A stretch of DNA of 64,000 bases, taken from NCBI GenBank assembly GCA_963556195.1, contig OY744533.1, positions 50,478,113 to 50,542,112 of the forward strand, written 5' to 3'. Made by a program: the position numbers and the translations under genes. A model generated the notes under the pieces. That model searched no databases. It was not told the origin of the DNA and saw only the letters and a list, made by a program, of their open reading frames with translations. Origin of the DNA: Sepiola atlantica. Its lineage: Eukaryota; Mollusca; Cephalopoda; Sepiida; Sepiolidae. Positions 38,291 to 48,904 of the stretch are shown piece after piece; position 1 is the stretch's first letter; every line of letters starts with the position of its first letter.

Positions 38291-39286
38291 AATAAGTACC
38301 CGGTGATTTGAGGAGGAGTGAAATCTACTCCGCCTCCCTATATTTCTGACTAATAAACAATCAAATAGTGATCAGGACTAAATATTAAAACCAATTAAAT
38401 CGATTGAATATATAATTTTTGTATTTAGAAAAATTCAATGATTTGCCTAAATAACTAAAGAAATAGATCTTTTATCTCTCTTTTGTTATTACAGCTATTA
38501 CCGTCAATCAAATAGTGAAAACTTACTTTACTTTGTATATAGTATTATTTCTTTTTATAAAAGTAAGAATAATTAAAAATTAATATTATTAAAGTATATT
38601 TTTCTGCAAAATTAAAAACATCACGTCAGGATTCAAGGATTTTAAATAATAAATATTTCGTTCATTTGTATAAAAAGTTAAAGCCATTTGAAAATTTATC
38701 ATCAGATTTTTTTTTAATTTGCATATAATTATTATAACTAATAATTAATTTAATTGTGTATAAATTTTTTAGCATCTTCGATTTTTTATAGCAATGAGAG
38801 TCTCCACTAAACAGTCGACACATTAGCGTTCATGAAATAGGAAGTCTTTTATAACAGAAAATAGAGCATTGACAAAACTAATGTGCAAATATTGCAATAC
38901 AATTTGGCAGTGTCAACATTTTAAGAGTTTCCATGGAATAATTAAAAGTTTCAACTAAAAACTGGAAGAGTTCATAAAGATGTTGCAGATGCAGACAAGT
39001 TCATCTCAGTGATGTTTTGTTTTCTGTTAATACTTCTACAAAAATTAGATAAAAATGTAAAATGAGACGTGAATTAATAAAAAATAGCGATTGGTAGATT
39101 GTGACGCAAGCAAATATCACATACAGTCGATCAGACCGTAATTTTCTTTTTTACTTATATTTGTTGCAAGGTCCGGTTAGCGGGGTAATCGGTCTGAAAA
39201 CGGCTGTTTGATTCCTTCTGCTGGTGTTTTCTTCTTCTTCCTGTCCCGACGACTGATCCGCCTAGTCGGAGGTGGGATTCTCCTGA

Positions 39287-39298
39287 CCCCCCCCCCCC
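39287..39298. repeat. Poly-C run
   Basis: Twelve uninterrupted C residues lie in an unclassified stretch (39150-39690) that is richer in GC than the intron unit. I recognise no coding or mobile signature there. Confidence 0.9.
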
Positions 39299-39689
39299 GT
39301 TTACTGAATTCGTTTTTCAGTTGAAAACCTGCCGAACATATCTCTGAAAAGGTCATCACAGCCAAAGAAACTGCTGAAATTTATTCTTGGTCGAATTTAT
39401 TGCAGTCAAAACTAGTTGGAAAATTAGTTGACAGTGTTTACATAAATCCCGACCACCTTTCGAATGTTGGTATTTCGGATTAGGGTGAGAAAGCGATATA
39501 GAAAGCTGAACTGTGTGGGTTATGGTAAAACAGAGAAAAACGACCAAAAGAGGAATGGAAATTTACCACGGTTGTTACTGACGCCCTCAGTGGAAAAGTA
39601 CACGGGTAAAGTTGTTCTTGTTTTTAGAGGCGTGGCTTTGAAAGAGATGTATGAGTTCGTAATGTTTGTAAACATTGATAGCGGTGAAC

Positions 39690-40190
39690 GGATACCGCAA
39701 CATATTCATCGCAAACAAGGCACATTGTCACTGACACAGGGGCTACTATGAATTAGGGGCCAGATTTATAGGGGCATCATCAATAGGGAGTTGCACAGCG
39801 AGATTTTTGTTCACATTACATTTAAATTTCGGCATGTTGGTACAGTCGGGGAAACAGAGAGTCTGGAGGGAATTCCAAAAGCAAGCTATTAGAGTAGAAA
39901 GCTTTCCGGTATCTGGGCACATCTGCAGTGAAGCGGTTGGGATTTTTCTAATCAGTCACGGTATTGAGCGTGTACATTGTAGCAAGTTTTCGGAGCACAT
40001 TCTATTAAAATACTCGTAAAACAAACAGTGTGTGACCAATAGTTTAGAGGCTTTTTGAACCCTGTCTAAGAGGGAGAGACTTATGGTTGGTGCACCAGCC
40101 TAGACGCCGCAACAATATTCCATTCATGGGCGAATGGTGACTTTGTAGCGATGTAGGGTGCTGACAAGTGTGATAAGTTTTCTAAACCGA
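39690..40190 (-). mobile_element. LINE 3' fragment, minus strand
   Basis: Reverse complement: near 40180-40080 a degraded match to the motif starting MEYCC is followed by LSLLDRVQK. Near 39850 there is FPDCTNMPKFK, a variant of FPDCTDMQRFK in the copy at 42855. The 3' tail (tagtagcccct, then gccttgtttg) ends at about 39709. It is the same family as the 18320 and 23790 copies and is heavily decayed. Confidence 0.65.
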
Positions 40191-40321
40191 TAGACAGAGA
40201 CAACCTAGTCAACATTTTAAAAATACCCGTTCTTGTTCCCTGTTCATTCCAGTAGTTAGGCTTTGATTTTCAGAATTCTTTTTAAATATTAAGACATTTA
40301 TGTTTCATTCGTCTTATTCAG

Positions 40322-40429
40322 TTACTATTTGCTGGAATGGCGTCTGTCTACATGGCGGAACGTGTAAAGTATATGCAGGAGAATACAGATGTACTTGTCA
40401 ACCTGGTTACGCTGGAGAGAGATGTGAAA
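40322..40429 (+). CDS. EGF-like domain exon 8 (W-type)
   Basis: One EGF-like domain between cttattcag and gtgagt. It belongs to the subgroup of exons 2 and 15 (C-WNGV-C). The C2-C3 loop LHGGT fits the O-fucose consensus, with His replacing the usual Asn. The C3-C4 loop is KVYAGEYR and the last segment QPGYAGER. About 1 kb of LINE and unclassified insertion separates it from its palindrome. Confidence 0.87.
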
Positions 40430-41103
40430 GTGAGTATTTTCTAAACCCCATTTAACTTATATGTATTCTAATTTATTGGAACATTGAATAATATAAGCCT
40501 ATGTCGTTGTATTGCTCATTGTTCTATTGTTATAAGTTTTGTTTTAATATTGTTTTATTGTTGTTATTTTTACACAGATTTGGGGGAGCAGATTCAAATT
40601 AAAATTACTTAAAAATGTGTTAAGGCAACCTAACAAAACAAAATTTCCCTTGGATTAAAAGTAAGAGTTATCGCCCTTGGATAAAAGAGTCGTCTGCCAA
40701 ACAGTGAAAAGTAAAAAGAACGGTCTCACAATCAAATAGCATCTCGCGTTCACCGGTTTTTCTACATTTTAAATTAATCAGTGTGTTTGTTAAATAAATC
40801 TGTTAACGGTTCTACTTCGTACTTCCTTCATTTTCTGAGTTGTAATTGAACCGAAACGTATAAACATCAAAACGTAACAAAATGTTCATCATTTTATCGT
40901 TTCTTACTGAAACGCTGAAAAGAAAAAAAAGGTTTTGATTAACGAAAATGTACTCCGTCCATTAAATTAGAGATGCAGCGGAACATACAATATTTGCTGG
41001 TACAAATAGAGGAAAAGTAAATCATGGCGTCTTATTAAAACCTTAACATTTACAAACTTCGTAAATATCGTCATTCAAAAATCTCGCCAAACTACAATTT
41101 TCA

Positions 41104-42687
41104 TAAATATTTTGTTTAATTATTCTTCAATTGGACGGCGTTAATTAGTCATTTCAACCAACATCGAAAATATTTTGTTTAATTATTCTTCAATTGGACG
41201 GCGTTAATTAGTCATTTCAACCAACATCGAAAATATTTTGTTTAATTATTCTTCAATTGGACGGCGTTAATTAGTCATTTCAACCAACATCGAAAATATT
41301 TTGTTTAATTATTCTTCAATTGGACGGCGTTAATTAGTCATTTCAACCAACATCGAAAATATTTTGTTTAATTATTCTTCAATTGGACTGCGTTAATTAG
41401 TCATTTCAACCAACATCGAAAATATTTTGTTTAATTATTCTTCAATTGGACTGCGTTAATTAGTCATTTCAACCAACATCGAAAATATTTTGTTTAATTA
41501 TTCTTCAATTGGACTGCGTTAATTAGTCATTTCAACCAACATCGAAAATATTTTGTTTAATTATTCTTCAATTGGACGGCGTTAATTAGTCATTTCAACC
41601 AACATCGAAAATATTTTGTTTAATTATTCTTCAATTAGACTGCGTTAATTAGTCATTTCAACCAACATCGAAAATATTTTGTTTAATTATTCTTCAATTG
41701 GACGGCGTTAATTAGTCATTTCAACCAACATCGAAAATATTTTGTTTAATTATTCTTCAATTGAACTGCGTTAATTAGTCATTTCAACCAACATCGAAAA
41801 TATTTTGTTTAATTATTCTTCAATTGGACGGCGTTAATTAGTCATTTCAACCAACATCGAAAATATTTTGTTTAATTATTCTTCAATTGGACGGCGTTAA
41901 TTAGTCATTTCAACCAACATCGAAAATATTTTGTTTAATTATTCTTCAATTGGACGGCGTTAATTAGTCATTTCAACCAACATCGAAAATATTTTGTTTA
42001 ATTATTCTTCAATTGGACTGCGTTAATTAGTCATTTCAACCAACATCGAAAATATTTTGTTTAATTATTCTTCAATTGGACTGCGTTAATTAGTCATTTC
42101 AACCAACATCGAAAATATTTTGTTTAATTATTCTTCAATTGGACTGCGTTAATTAGTCATTTCAACCAACATCGAAAATATTTTGTTTAATTATTCTTCA
42201 ATTGGACGGCGTTAATTAGTCATTTCAACCAACATCGAAAATATTTTGTTTAATTATTCTTCAATTGGACTGCGTTAATTAGTCATTTCAACCAACATCG
42301 AAAATATTTTGTTTAATTATTCTTCAATTGGACGGCGTTAATTAGTCATTTCAACCAACATCGAAAATATTTTGTTTAATTATTCTTCAATTGGACTGCG
42401 TTAATTAGTCATTTCAACCAACATCGAAAATATTTTGTTTAATTATTCTTCAATTGGACTGCGTTAATTAGTCATTTCAACCAACATCGAAAATATTTTG
42501 TTTAATTATTCTTCAATTGGACTGCGTTAATTAGTCATTTCAACCAACATCGAAAATATTTTGTTTAATTATTCTTCAATTGGACGGCGTTAATTAGTCA
42601 TTTCAACCAACATCGAAAATATTTTGTTTAATTATTCTTCAATTGGACGGCGTTAATTAGTCATTTCAACCAACATCGAAAATATTT
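41104..42687. repeat. 63-bp minisatellite, 25 copies, with higher-order structure
   Basis: Twenty-five head-to-tail units carry ttgtttaattattcttcaat, ttagtcatttcaaccaac and atcgaaaatatt, at an exact 63-bp period (marker acatcg from 41161 to 42673). The unit derives from the shared intron, where one copy is normal. Copies differ mainly at one base (ggacGgcg or ggacTgcg). In order the states are G, then GGGTTTGTGT twice, then TTGG, so a 10-unit block (630 bp) was duplicated. Two copies have private changes (ttagac, ttgaac). Confidence 0.95.
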
Positions 42688-42854
42688 TTTTCACGTTTAA
42701 CTAAAACAAAAGATGATTTATAAGAGGACAGGAGAGTGGAATTTTTGATAAATGTGTATCAAGCGAGTAGACTATCATTTAATTGATGTTTTTGCTAAGC
42801 TCTCGTCCATAAATACTGTAGAGAATAATTGAATGTTTTTTTAACATATTTCAC

Positions 42855-43060
42855 CACAAACAAGGCAGGCCGTCACTTTAGACGTAAGGGGCTACTGAGA
42901 ATTAGGGTGTAGGTTTTGGGTGTCATCCTATGTTGCGAGCTGTGTTGCGAGATGTATGCTTACATTAGTTTTAAACCTCTGCATGTCGGTACAGTCGGGG
43001 AAACAGGGAGCAGGGAGGGAGCTCCAGATGTCGGCAGCACGAGTAAAAAAGCTATTGACT
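42855..43060 (-). mobile_element. LINE C-terminus and 3' tail, minus strand
   Basis: The reverse strand reads FFTRAADIWSSLPAPCFP, then DCTDMQRFKTNV, and then the 3' tail with ccctaattctcag and ggcctgccttgtttg. This is the end of the same LINE family as at 18320. The shared intron text resumes after about 43060 with cagtttt-atgacccggttg. Confidence 0.75.
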
Positions 43061-43429
43061 TTTACCGTTTTGCTTTCAAGTTTTATGACCCGGTTGATGT
43101 AAAAGTCAGTCACATTACTATTTTTATTTTTGAATAAGTACTATGTAAATGTTTACATTAAACTTGATGGCTAATTAATTGCTCAAATTAAAAATATATA
43201 TTTTTTCGCTGAAGCCTCATCCAAAATAATTGAATTGATTTTAAATTAGCATTTACCGTTTTGTTTTAAATTTTCATAACCTGTTCGAGGTGAAACTAAA
43301 AGAAAATGTTATTTTTGTTTTAGAATAAGTAACTGTACATGTTTACAGAAACACAAATGTCAAAATAACTGATCGAAATAAAATATATATTCATATAATT
43401 TCTACATCTGGGGTAAATTGTATTTCAGC

Positions 43430-43911
43430 TGTGTCAGGAGCGTCATGTTATGTGGCAGTGAATGCTGGGCCCTCGCTCAGTCCTCTCTCGCCCGTCAATA
43501 GTGCAATGAGAGATCCATGATCAGATGGATCTTCGATGTGATATCTGACCAAACCTAATACATCAGGTCAGAGGATTTGCTGAAAGCACAACACTTTCCC
43601 AGCGTAGAGGTTATCCTAAGGATGAATCGATTGTGCTGGTATGGTCATGCGGAACGTTCATCCTCCTGGATAAACCGTTGCAGAAGCATGTGTCCAAAAT
43701 CACAGGAAGGTTGGCCGGCCAAGGAAAACACGGAAGCAAGTGATTGAATAAGACCGCACAGAGTGGAATTTGGATACTGCTGACTCGCTGAACCGTGAGA
43801 AGTAGAGAGTGAACTTGCATAATATCAGAAAACGTCTGACTCCTGAACAAGGGAAAAGTTACGTTAAATGAATAGAAGAAGAAGAAGAAGAAGAAGAAGA
43901 AGAAGAAGAAA
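43430..43911 (+). mobile_element. Fragment of a second LINE type with GAA tail
   Basis: Broken plus-strand frames give a pattern like GSECWALAQS, SMIRWIFDV, LCWYGHAERSSSW and later REKLR. That order is found in the C-terminal region of RTE/L1-type reverse transcriptases (I-R-W, then W-Y-G-H). The fragment ends in about 14 GAA/AAG triplets (43868-43911), probably its simple-repeat 3' tail. It is unrelated to the tail family at 42855. Confidence 0.65.
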
Positions 43912-44204
43912 ATTCTTGTAGATATATGAACATCAGACCAATTAATTGCAAATTTGAGCTACATCAGTTTAAAAATTATAACGAAACAACAGCCATCTGC
44001 TGCATGTTGCTGCCTTGCTTACGTGGATCTATTTCCCAAATCCTTGTAGGGGTTTGGAACATTTTTATTTTATGTACATTTTGCGCGAACGTTCTTGCTT
44101 TCTGTTCTTTCCGATATTTAGACTTTCCTTATTCATTGAAATATTGATTAAACTATATATTTTAAATATTACAGCAACACTTATGTTTCGTTCGTTTTAT
44201 TCAG

Positions 44205-44312
44205 ATTCTGATTGTAGAGTTATCCACTGTATAAATGGCGGCACGTGTAAACTACGAAAAGGTCGACACGAATGCTATTGTATGCCGGGTTACACTGGAC
44301 TCAAATGTGAAC
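44205..44312 (+). CDS. EGF-like domain exon 9
   Basis: One EGF-like domain between ttttattcag and gtgagt. The C2-C3 loop INGGT has the O-fucose consensus. The C3-C4 loop KLRKGRHE is unusually basic. The last segment MPGYTGLK fits the EOGT O-GlcNAc consensus C-x-x-G-x-T/S-G-x-x-C, shared only with exon 15 here. No palindrome is recognised in its shortened upstream block. Confidence 0.87.
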
Positions 44313-44989
44313 GTGAGTATTGTTTAAACTGCAAGTACATTATTTTACTCATATTTAATCGAATCCCTTGAAATGTTGAACAATATAAGAATACCCCGTT
44401 TTATTGCTTCTTGTTGTATTCTAGTATTGTTTTATTGTTGGTTTGTTTACGCACATCTGATGGAGCCGATAGCTGTAAGTTGAATACGTAATTAAAAATT
44501 TTCAAAAATGTTTTATAATTTTGTCTTTTCTTATTGAGAAAAAAATGTAATGAAAATGTACTGCGATCATTAAATTTGGACTCAAATGGCAAAACTTCCG
44601 ATATTTACTGCTACAAATCTGGAAAGTTCAATCATGATTTCTCATCTTATCGAAAACTTAACACTTTAAATCCTCGTAAATATCGCAATGTAAAGATTCT
44701 ACAAAACTATAATTTTCATAAACTATCAAATATATGCTCCGTCTATATTTGCCCGGCTGGGACGATAATATAAATGTAAAAGAACTACATGCAATACGTA
44801 GTTAAAGTTAAATAAATTGTTTTAGATTATTAAAAGAATTGCCAATGCTTATTGATAATGTTTACCCGTTCATTTATTTCTTTTTTTTTTATTGTCGCTT
44901 ATGTTTGAATTCATGTTTTGAAACATGATGTATATCATAAAGCTATAATTATTTTGTCACGGTAATGTTATAAGGTATATTTATTAAAA

Positions 44990-45260
44990 AATGCAAATTC
45001 GTCAATTGGTAGAACCTCAAGCTTAAAGATCTCAAGGTTTCGATTTAGATTTTCGCTCATGGCATCCGCTTTATTTGTGTGAGTTTATCATTTACTATTA
45101 ATGCAATATTCTCCATTTTTAAAAGTAGTTAAGATCTCTGATATTTCGAAATGAGACAAATTCTGCAAGCTATGTATCACGTTTAAAAAAAACATTGTTA
45201 CTGACGGACGGACGGACGGACGGACAGAATCTCTATTTTTATCAGATAAAAAAATTACTG
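44990..45260 (+). mobile_element. Possible tRNA-derived SINE remnant
   Basis: The segment from about 45003 contains gtcaattggtagaacctc and, 28 nt on, ggtttcgatttaga. These resemble the A and B boxes of a tRNA-Lys-like head. A roughly 150-bp body and a GACG run (45203-45225) follow. Pairing of the acceptor stem is not convincing, so this is not a functional tRNA gene. Confidence 0.4.
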
Positions 45261-46156
45261 GTGAAGATTACATGATAACTTTATTGTGAGTATACGTTGA
45301 GGTTGATCAATTACAAAATTGATGAAAGAATCAAATTATAATTAAATACCTACTCTTTAAAAAGTAAAAAGAATTGTTAACTTGCTATATTAGCTTGTAT
45401 AATGTTCTCAATTCGATTGCAGACTTCTTCTCTCAAATACATAAACTGTTAGTCAATTCTCATAGTTGCCTTTTCAAATTCGAAACAAATCATAATTTTT
45501 AATTTGGATATTTTTCCAAGAAACTTATCGAAGCCCGCATCAAAATTGTGTTTAATTCAGGTGACATCAGCAAAAATCACGTATAGTCGACCCTCCTTTT
45601 GTATTATTCAAAACGCGACTTTTGAGTAACATTTGAATGTCGATTATCGCTATGTCTTAAAAATAAATAAATAATTTTAATATAACGCATCGGTCACTTT
45701 TTTTGTGTTGCAGTAATATAAAAAAAAAGTATTATGACTTTATTATTATTAAGACTTTTTCTCATATTTTATGTTTGTTTTATAGACGAAAACGTATTTC
45801 TAATCACAGTTTCAATTTAGACGCTTTCCTTTCATTTTAACCATATTTCTTCTGGGGAAATTAAAAACAATATTTTATTTTACAGTAATATTAATTAATA
45901 AAATGTGATTGAAATTGCTTCTTAATCAATCAACTCACTACGTATTTTTTAAAATACAACTTGAAATATTTCTAAATAAATAAATATCGGTGGACACTGC
46001 ATTATTACTTTATTGTGGGTATGATTTGTGATTTATAAGTTTAGAAATTAATTTAAAAGTTAAGTTTTAATCAAATACCTACTCTCTTTAAATAAAATAA
46101 ATAGCGAGCTTACTACATTTGCTTGGATAATGTTTACTTGCCGATGGCAGTCTTCA

Positions 46157-46502
46157 CCTTTCTTGGCCTTTTGGCCAGGATCAAAGTGTAGTATATGTTC
46201 CGATGGATACTACACCCCATAAACTGGTATTGTCTTTGCCTTCGGGGCTTGATTAACGCCGGTCTATGGGTTTGTCCTGTGCAGTTCTAGGAGGTCCACC
46301 CTCCCAGGCTTTGCCATCTCACCTTTTGAGAAGGGGTTAGTTTATTGCTAATCGCCTGGGGCGCTCCCAGGGAATTCCGATGGGGCTGCCCAGGCATTTT
46401 TTGTAGGACATGGCACTCTTCTTTCTCTAGGGTGATGGCTTTTTAAAACCCACCTTCCCGCCCTTGTGTCACATCTTACCGCTGTGAGAGGAAGATAAGT
46501 AC
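46157..46502 (+). mobile_element. U2 snRNA-headed SINE, copy 1
   Basis: The head reads ttggccttttggccagg, then atcaaagtgtagtat and tgttc, nearly the 5' end of U2 snRNA from about nt 9 to nt 46. It then leaves U2 with cgatggatactacacccc. GTGTAGTAT and its complement form a hairpin across the junction. The body has ggaggtccaccctccc, ttagtttattgctaatcgcc and ggggctgcccaggcatttt. The tail has cacatcttaccgctgtg and agataagta. It splits the shared upstream block between acctttc and the continuation at 46843. Confidence 0.75.
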
Positions 46503-46534
46503 ACATCTTACCGCTGTGGGAGGTAGATAAATAA
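46503..46534 (+). repeat. Duplicated SINE tail between copies 1 and 2
   Basis: The segment cacatcttaccgctgtg plus gggaggtagataaata repeats the end of copy 1 immediately before the head of copy 2. This suggests tandem insertion, or slippage at the tail. Confidence 0.75.
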
Positions 46535-46842
46535 ATGGCCTTTTGGCTAAGATGAACGTGTAGTATCTGTTCCGATGGATACTACACCCTATAGATCGGT
46601 ATGGCCTTCGGGGCTTGATGACGCCGGTCTGTGGGTTTGTTCTGTGTAGTTCTAGGAGGTCCACCCTCCCCGACTTTGCCTTCTCACCCTTTGAGAAGGG
46701 GTTAGTTTATTGCTAATCGCCCGAGGCGCTCATACAGGGGAATGTCGACGGGGCTGCCCAGGCATTTTTGAAGGTCATAAGTGCTCTTCCTCTAGGGTGC
46801 TGACTTATCAAATCCTTTCCGACCTGTGGGAGGTAGATAAAT
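46535..46842 (+). mobile_element. U2 snRNA-headed SINE, copy 2
   Basis: The head is atggccttttggctaag, then atgaacgtgtagtatctgtt, closer to U2 at the GGCTAAGAT segment than copy 1. The perfect inverted repeat GTGTAGTATC/GATACTACAC spans the head-body junction. The body and tail follow copy 1 with scattered changes. Interrupted intron text (attatctttatctttcgg) resumes directly after the tail. Confidence 0.75.
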
Positions 46843-47179
46843 ATTATCTTTATCTTTCGGAAAAGAAAATACGTGAAATGTTGGTCCATTCTTATAGTTG
46901 CATTGACATTTGAAACTTCTTTTTATTTATCATGGGTTTCCAAGAAAGGTGTTAATGTTTGTTTTTAATAAATACCCAATAATAAATACCGCAGCAAAAT
47001 TGTGTTTAAATAAGACGCAAATACAAAATGGTGGTTAATATTATACGTGGCGTCAGTAAAACATCACGTCTGGTCGACCAGGCCCTTTGCAAATCTAGAC
47101 GCCATCTTGAAGTTATTGTTTCCTGTTCGTTCCTGTATTTAGGTTTTATTTATTCATGGAAATATTGATTAAAGAATCT

Positions 47180-47736
47180 GGCGATGGCGCAATATATTTG
47201 ACAAAAAAATGGGGGAAGAAACAAAAACAAATAGACAACAAACAACTGTTTCCAAATGACACAAAATTGAATATTCTATTGACCTGTTAGTTTCGGAAAG
47301 TTTAAAGCTCTTTGTAAGTTTTGTTATTTCAAAATTTGTCTCGTTTCTTTCACTTAACCGATTTCGTCCATAAAAAATGTCGTCGATTTTTTTCTTTTTT
47401 AAATCAGATACAAAATAAATTCAAAATTTTTTTTAAATAGGCTTACGGTAGCACTGACCCTAAGTCCGGGGGTGGTTTCCAGTCGGATTAGGGTAAACAT
47501 TTTTTTTTTATATCTTTAAAGCCTGGAATAAGCGCTCAAGTAAAAAAAAAAGGCGAAATCGGTTGAGTGAAAGTGACGACACAAATTTTGAAATAGCAAA
47601 ACTTACAAATAGTTTTAACCTTTTCGAAACTTACAGGTCGATTGAATATTAAATTTTCTATCGTTTGTCAACAGTTTTTTTGTTGTCTATATTTTTTCAC
47701 CTCTTTTTTCTTGTTAACTATACTGCACAATTGCCA
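47180..47736. mobile_element. Fold-back element with long inverted repeats
   Basis: Imperfect inverted repeats of about 190 bp (47180-47375 and 47550-47736) begin ggcgatggcgcaatatattt and its degenerate complement. They surround a spacer of about 175 bp. A 7-bp direct repeat, agaatct, flanks it (47173-47179 and 47737-47743) and looks like a target duplication. It interrupts the block between the palindrome and exon 10. No transposase is encoded. Confidence 0.7.
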
Positions 47737-47789
47737 AGAATCTCTTTTAAATATTCACAGAACGCTTATTATTCGTTCGTTTTATTCAG

Positions 47790-47897
47790 GTACTATTTGC
47801 AGGTTTATGAGATGCCAATATCGCGGCACGTGTGTACCATATCGAAACTTTTACAAATGCAAATGTCGGCAGGGTTACTACGGATGGAGATGCGAAC
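47790..47897 (+). CDS. EGF-like domain exon 10
   Basis: One EGF-like domain between ttttattcag and gtgagt. The C2-C3 loop is QYRGT, where the near-invariant Asn-Gly has become Tyr-Arg, although the O-fucose Thr is kept. The C3-C4 loop is VPYRNFYK and the last segment RQGYYGWR. It is the most divergent of the intact exons at the NGG turn, so folding may be affected, but all six cysteines remain. Confidence 0.84.
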
Positions 47898-48022
47898 GTG
47901 AGTATTCTTTAAGCCTCAATTACTTTACTTTTCTCATACTTATTTTAAGGCATTGGTACATGAGTAATGCAAACATACCTCATTGTATCCCTCTTTGTTT
48001 ATTGTAGTATTTTTTTTATCTA

Positions 48023-48400
48023 CCAGACCACTCAATAAGTATCGGGCCTTGAATATTGATAGCGTCACTAATTCAAGAAAATTCATATAATGTTTAGAAA
48101 GTACCAATCTTCACATAGCACGCGTAAAATGTTGAGCTTAATCGGATTATTAATGAGAAAGCTGTGTTCAGATTGCGTGCTGTGTTTGCTCAACGTCGAT
48201 CAAACACAACAACAACGCGTCGCCGATTCAGAGTGCTGTTTGCAATGGGTTCAACGCAACAGAAAGGCATCGAATTGTTTGCAAAGCGCTGACATCAGTG
48301 TATCACTCTGGAAGGAAACTAAGTTGATGAACAAAGTCAAAATTTCCCTAAAAGTTTTTTTTATTTATTAGTCAAGCCCGCAATATATTGAGTTATTTGT
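48023..48400 (+). mobile_element. Internally deleted mariner transposon
   Basis: Imperfect terminal inverted repeats (ccagaccactcaataag at the left, complement near 48380-48400) are flanked by TA. The interior encodes a broken mariner transposase piece: QQQRVADSECCLQWVQRN corresponds to the region just before the second catalytic Asp. A frameshift and missing N- and C-terminal parts make it dead. It is 378 bp, where a full mariner is about 1.3 kb. Confidence 0.65.
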
Positions 48401-48904
48401 TAGTATTGTTTTATTACTTCTTGATCACACACATTTGAAGGACGAGATATACCCTATTTGAATCCGTAATTAAAAATCGTTTGAAATGTTTGCAATTTTT
48501 TTATTTTCTTATATAGATAAATAAAAAGGGAAATGTACTGCGATCATTTAATGTGAGATCCAACACAGGATATTTACGGCAAATCATCTGATAGGTCAAT
48601 CATAGTGTCTTATCTGATTGAATATTATACATTAAAAAACTCGTAAATATCCTAATTCAAAGAACTCAGAAAACTGCAATTTTCATGGATATTTAGTTTA
48701 ATTATTCTTCATTTGAACTGCGTTAAAAAGTCGGTTCAACAAACATTAAAAATATGTTTAGCTTGTTTTGCTTAAACCATAGATGATTGGTTACAGGTCA
48801 CGAGGGGGGATATGTTGATAGATGTACATCGAGCGATTACACATCCATATAATGGATGCTGCGTGAAATCCTCATCCATAAAAATGGGATCGATAATTTG
48901 GGAA

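Larger units (their letters stand above)
35095..40321. other. Intron between EGF exons 7 and 8
   Basis: Shared post-donor unit to about 35870, then a 52-bp array (35893-36262), further shared text, and a U2-headed SINE (37184-37525, minus). A set of diverged repeats with ctcgaacc follows (37735-38290), then later landmarks of the unit. A degenerate palindrome at 39100-39135 is separated from the exon by about 1 kb of inserted DNA: an unclassified stretch with a 12-C run (39287-39298), then a LINE fragment (39690-40190). Confidence 0.6.
40430..44204. other. Intron between EGF exons 8 and 9
   Basis: The shared post-donor unit (with an unclassified insert around 40620-40920) leads into the 63-bp array (41104-42687). 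It then continues through LINE fragments (42855-43060 minus, 43430-43860 plus) and a GAA tract. The acceptor-side block before exon 9 is present from about 44060, but I see no palindrome there. Confidence 0.6.
44313..47789. other. Intron between EGF exons 9 and 10
   Basis: Shared post-donor unit to about 44750, then unclassified AT-rich DNA with a tRNA-like segment and a GACG repeat (44990-45260). The unit continues with a palindrome remnant near 45560 that has no exon after it. The upstream block follows, split by two U2-headed SINEs (46157-46842), then a palindrome (47041-47069) and a fold-back element (47180-47736) wedged just before the acceptor of exon 10. Confidence 0.6.

Noticed and set aside
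41104..42687. Regularly spaced 63-bp repeats resembling a CRISPR array
   Set aside because: There are no unique spacers: the whole 63-bp period is repeated, and the region is an animal intron.
43926..44371. Open frames starting well upstream of EGF exon 9
   Set aside because: They run through the intron by chance; the conserved acceptor ttttattcag at 44195-44204 marks the true exon start.
45003..45075. Intact tRNA-Lys-like gene
   Set aside because: Box-like segments are present, but the acceptor and anticodon stems do not pair convincingly, so it is at best a SINE remnant.
46157..46217. Functional U2 snRNA gene
   Set aside because: Only about the first 45 nt match U2. The Sm site and stem-loops III and IV are absent, and the sequence continues into a SINE body shared by three copies.
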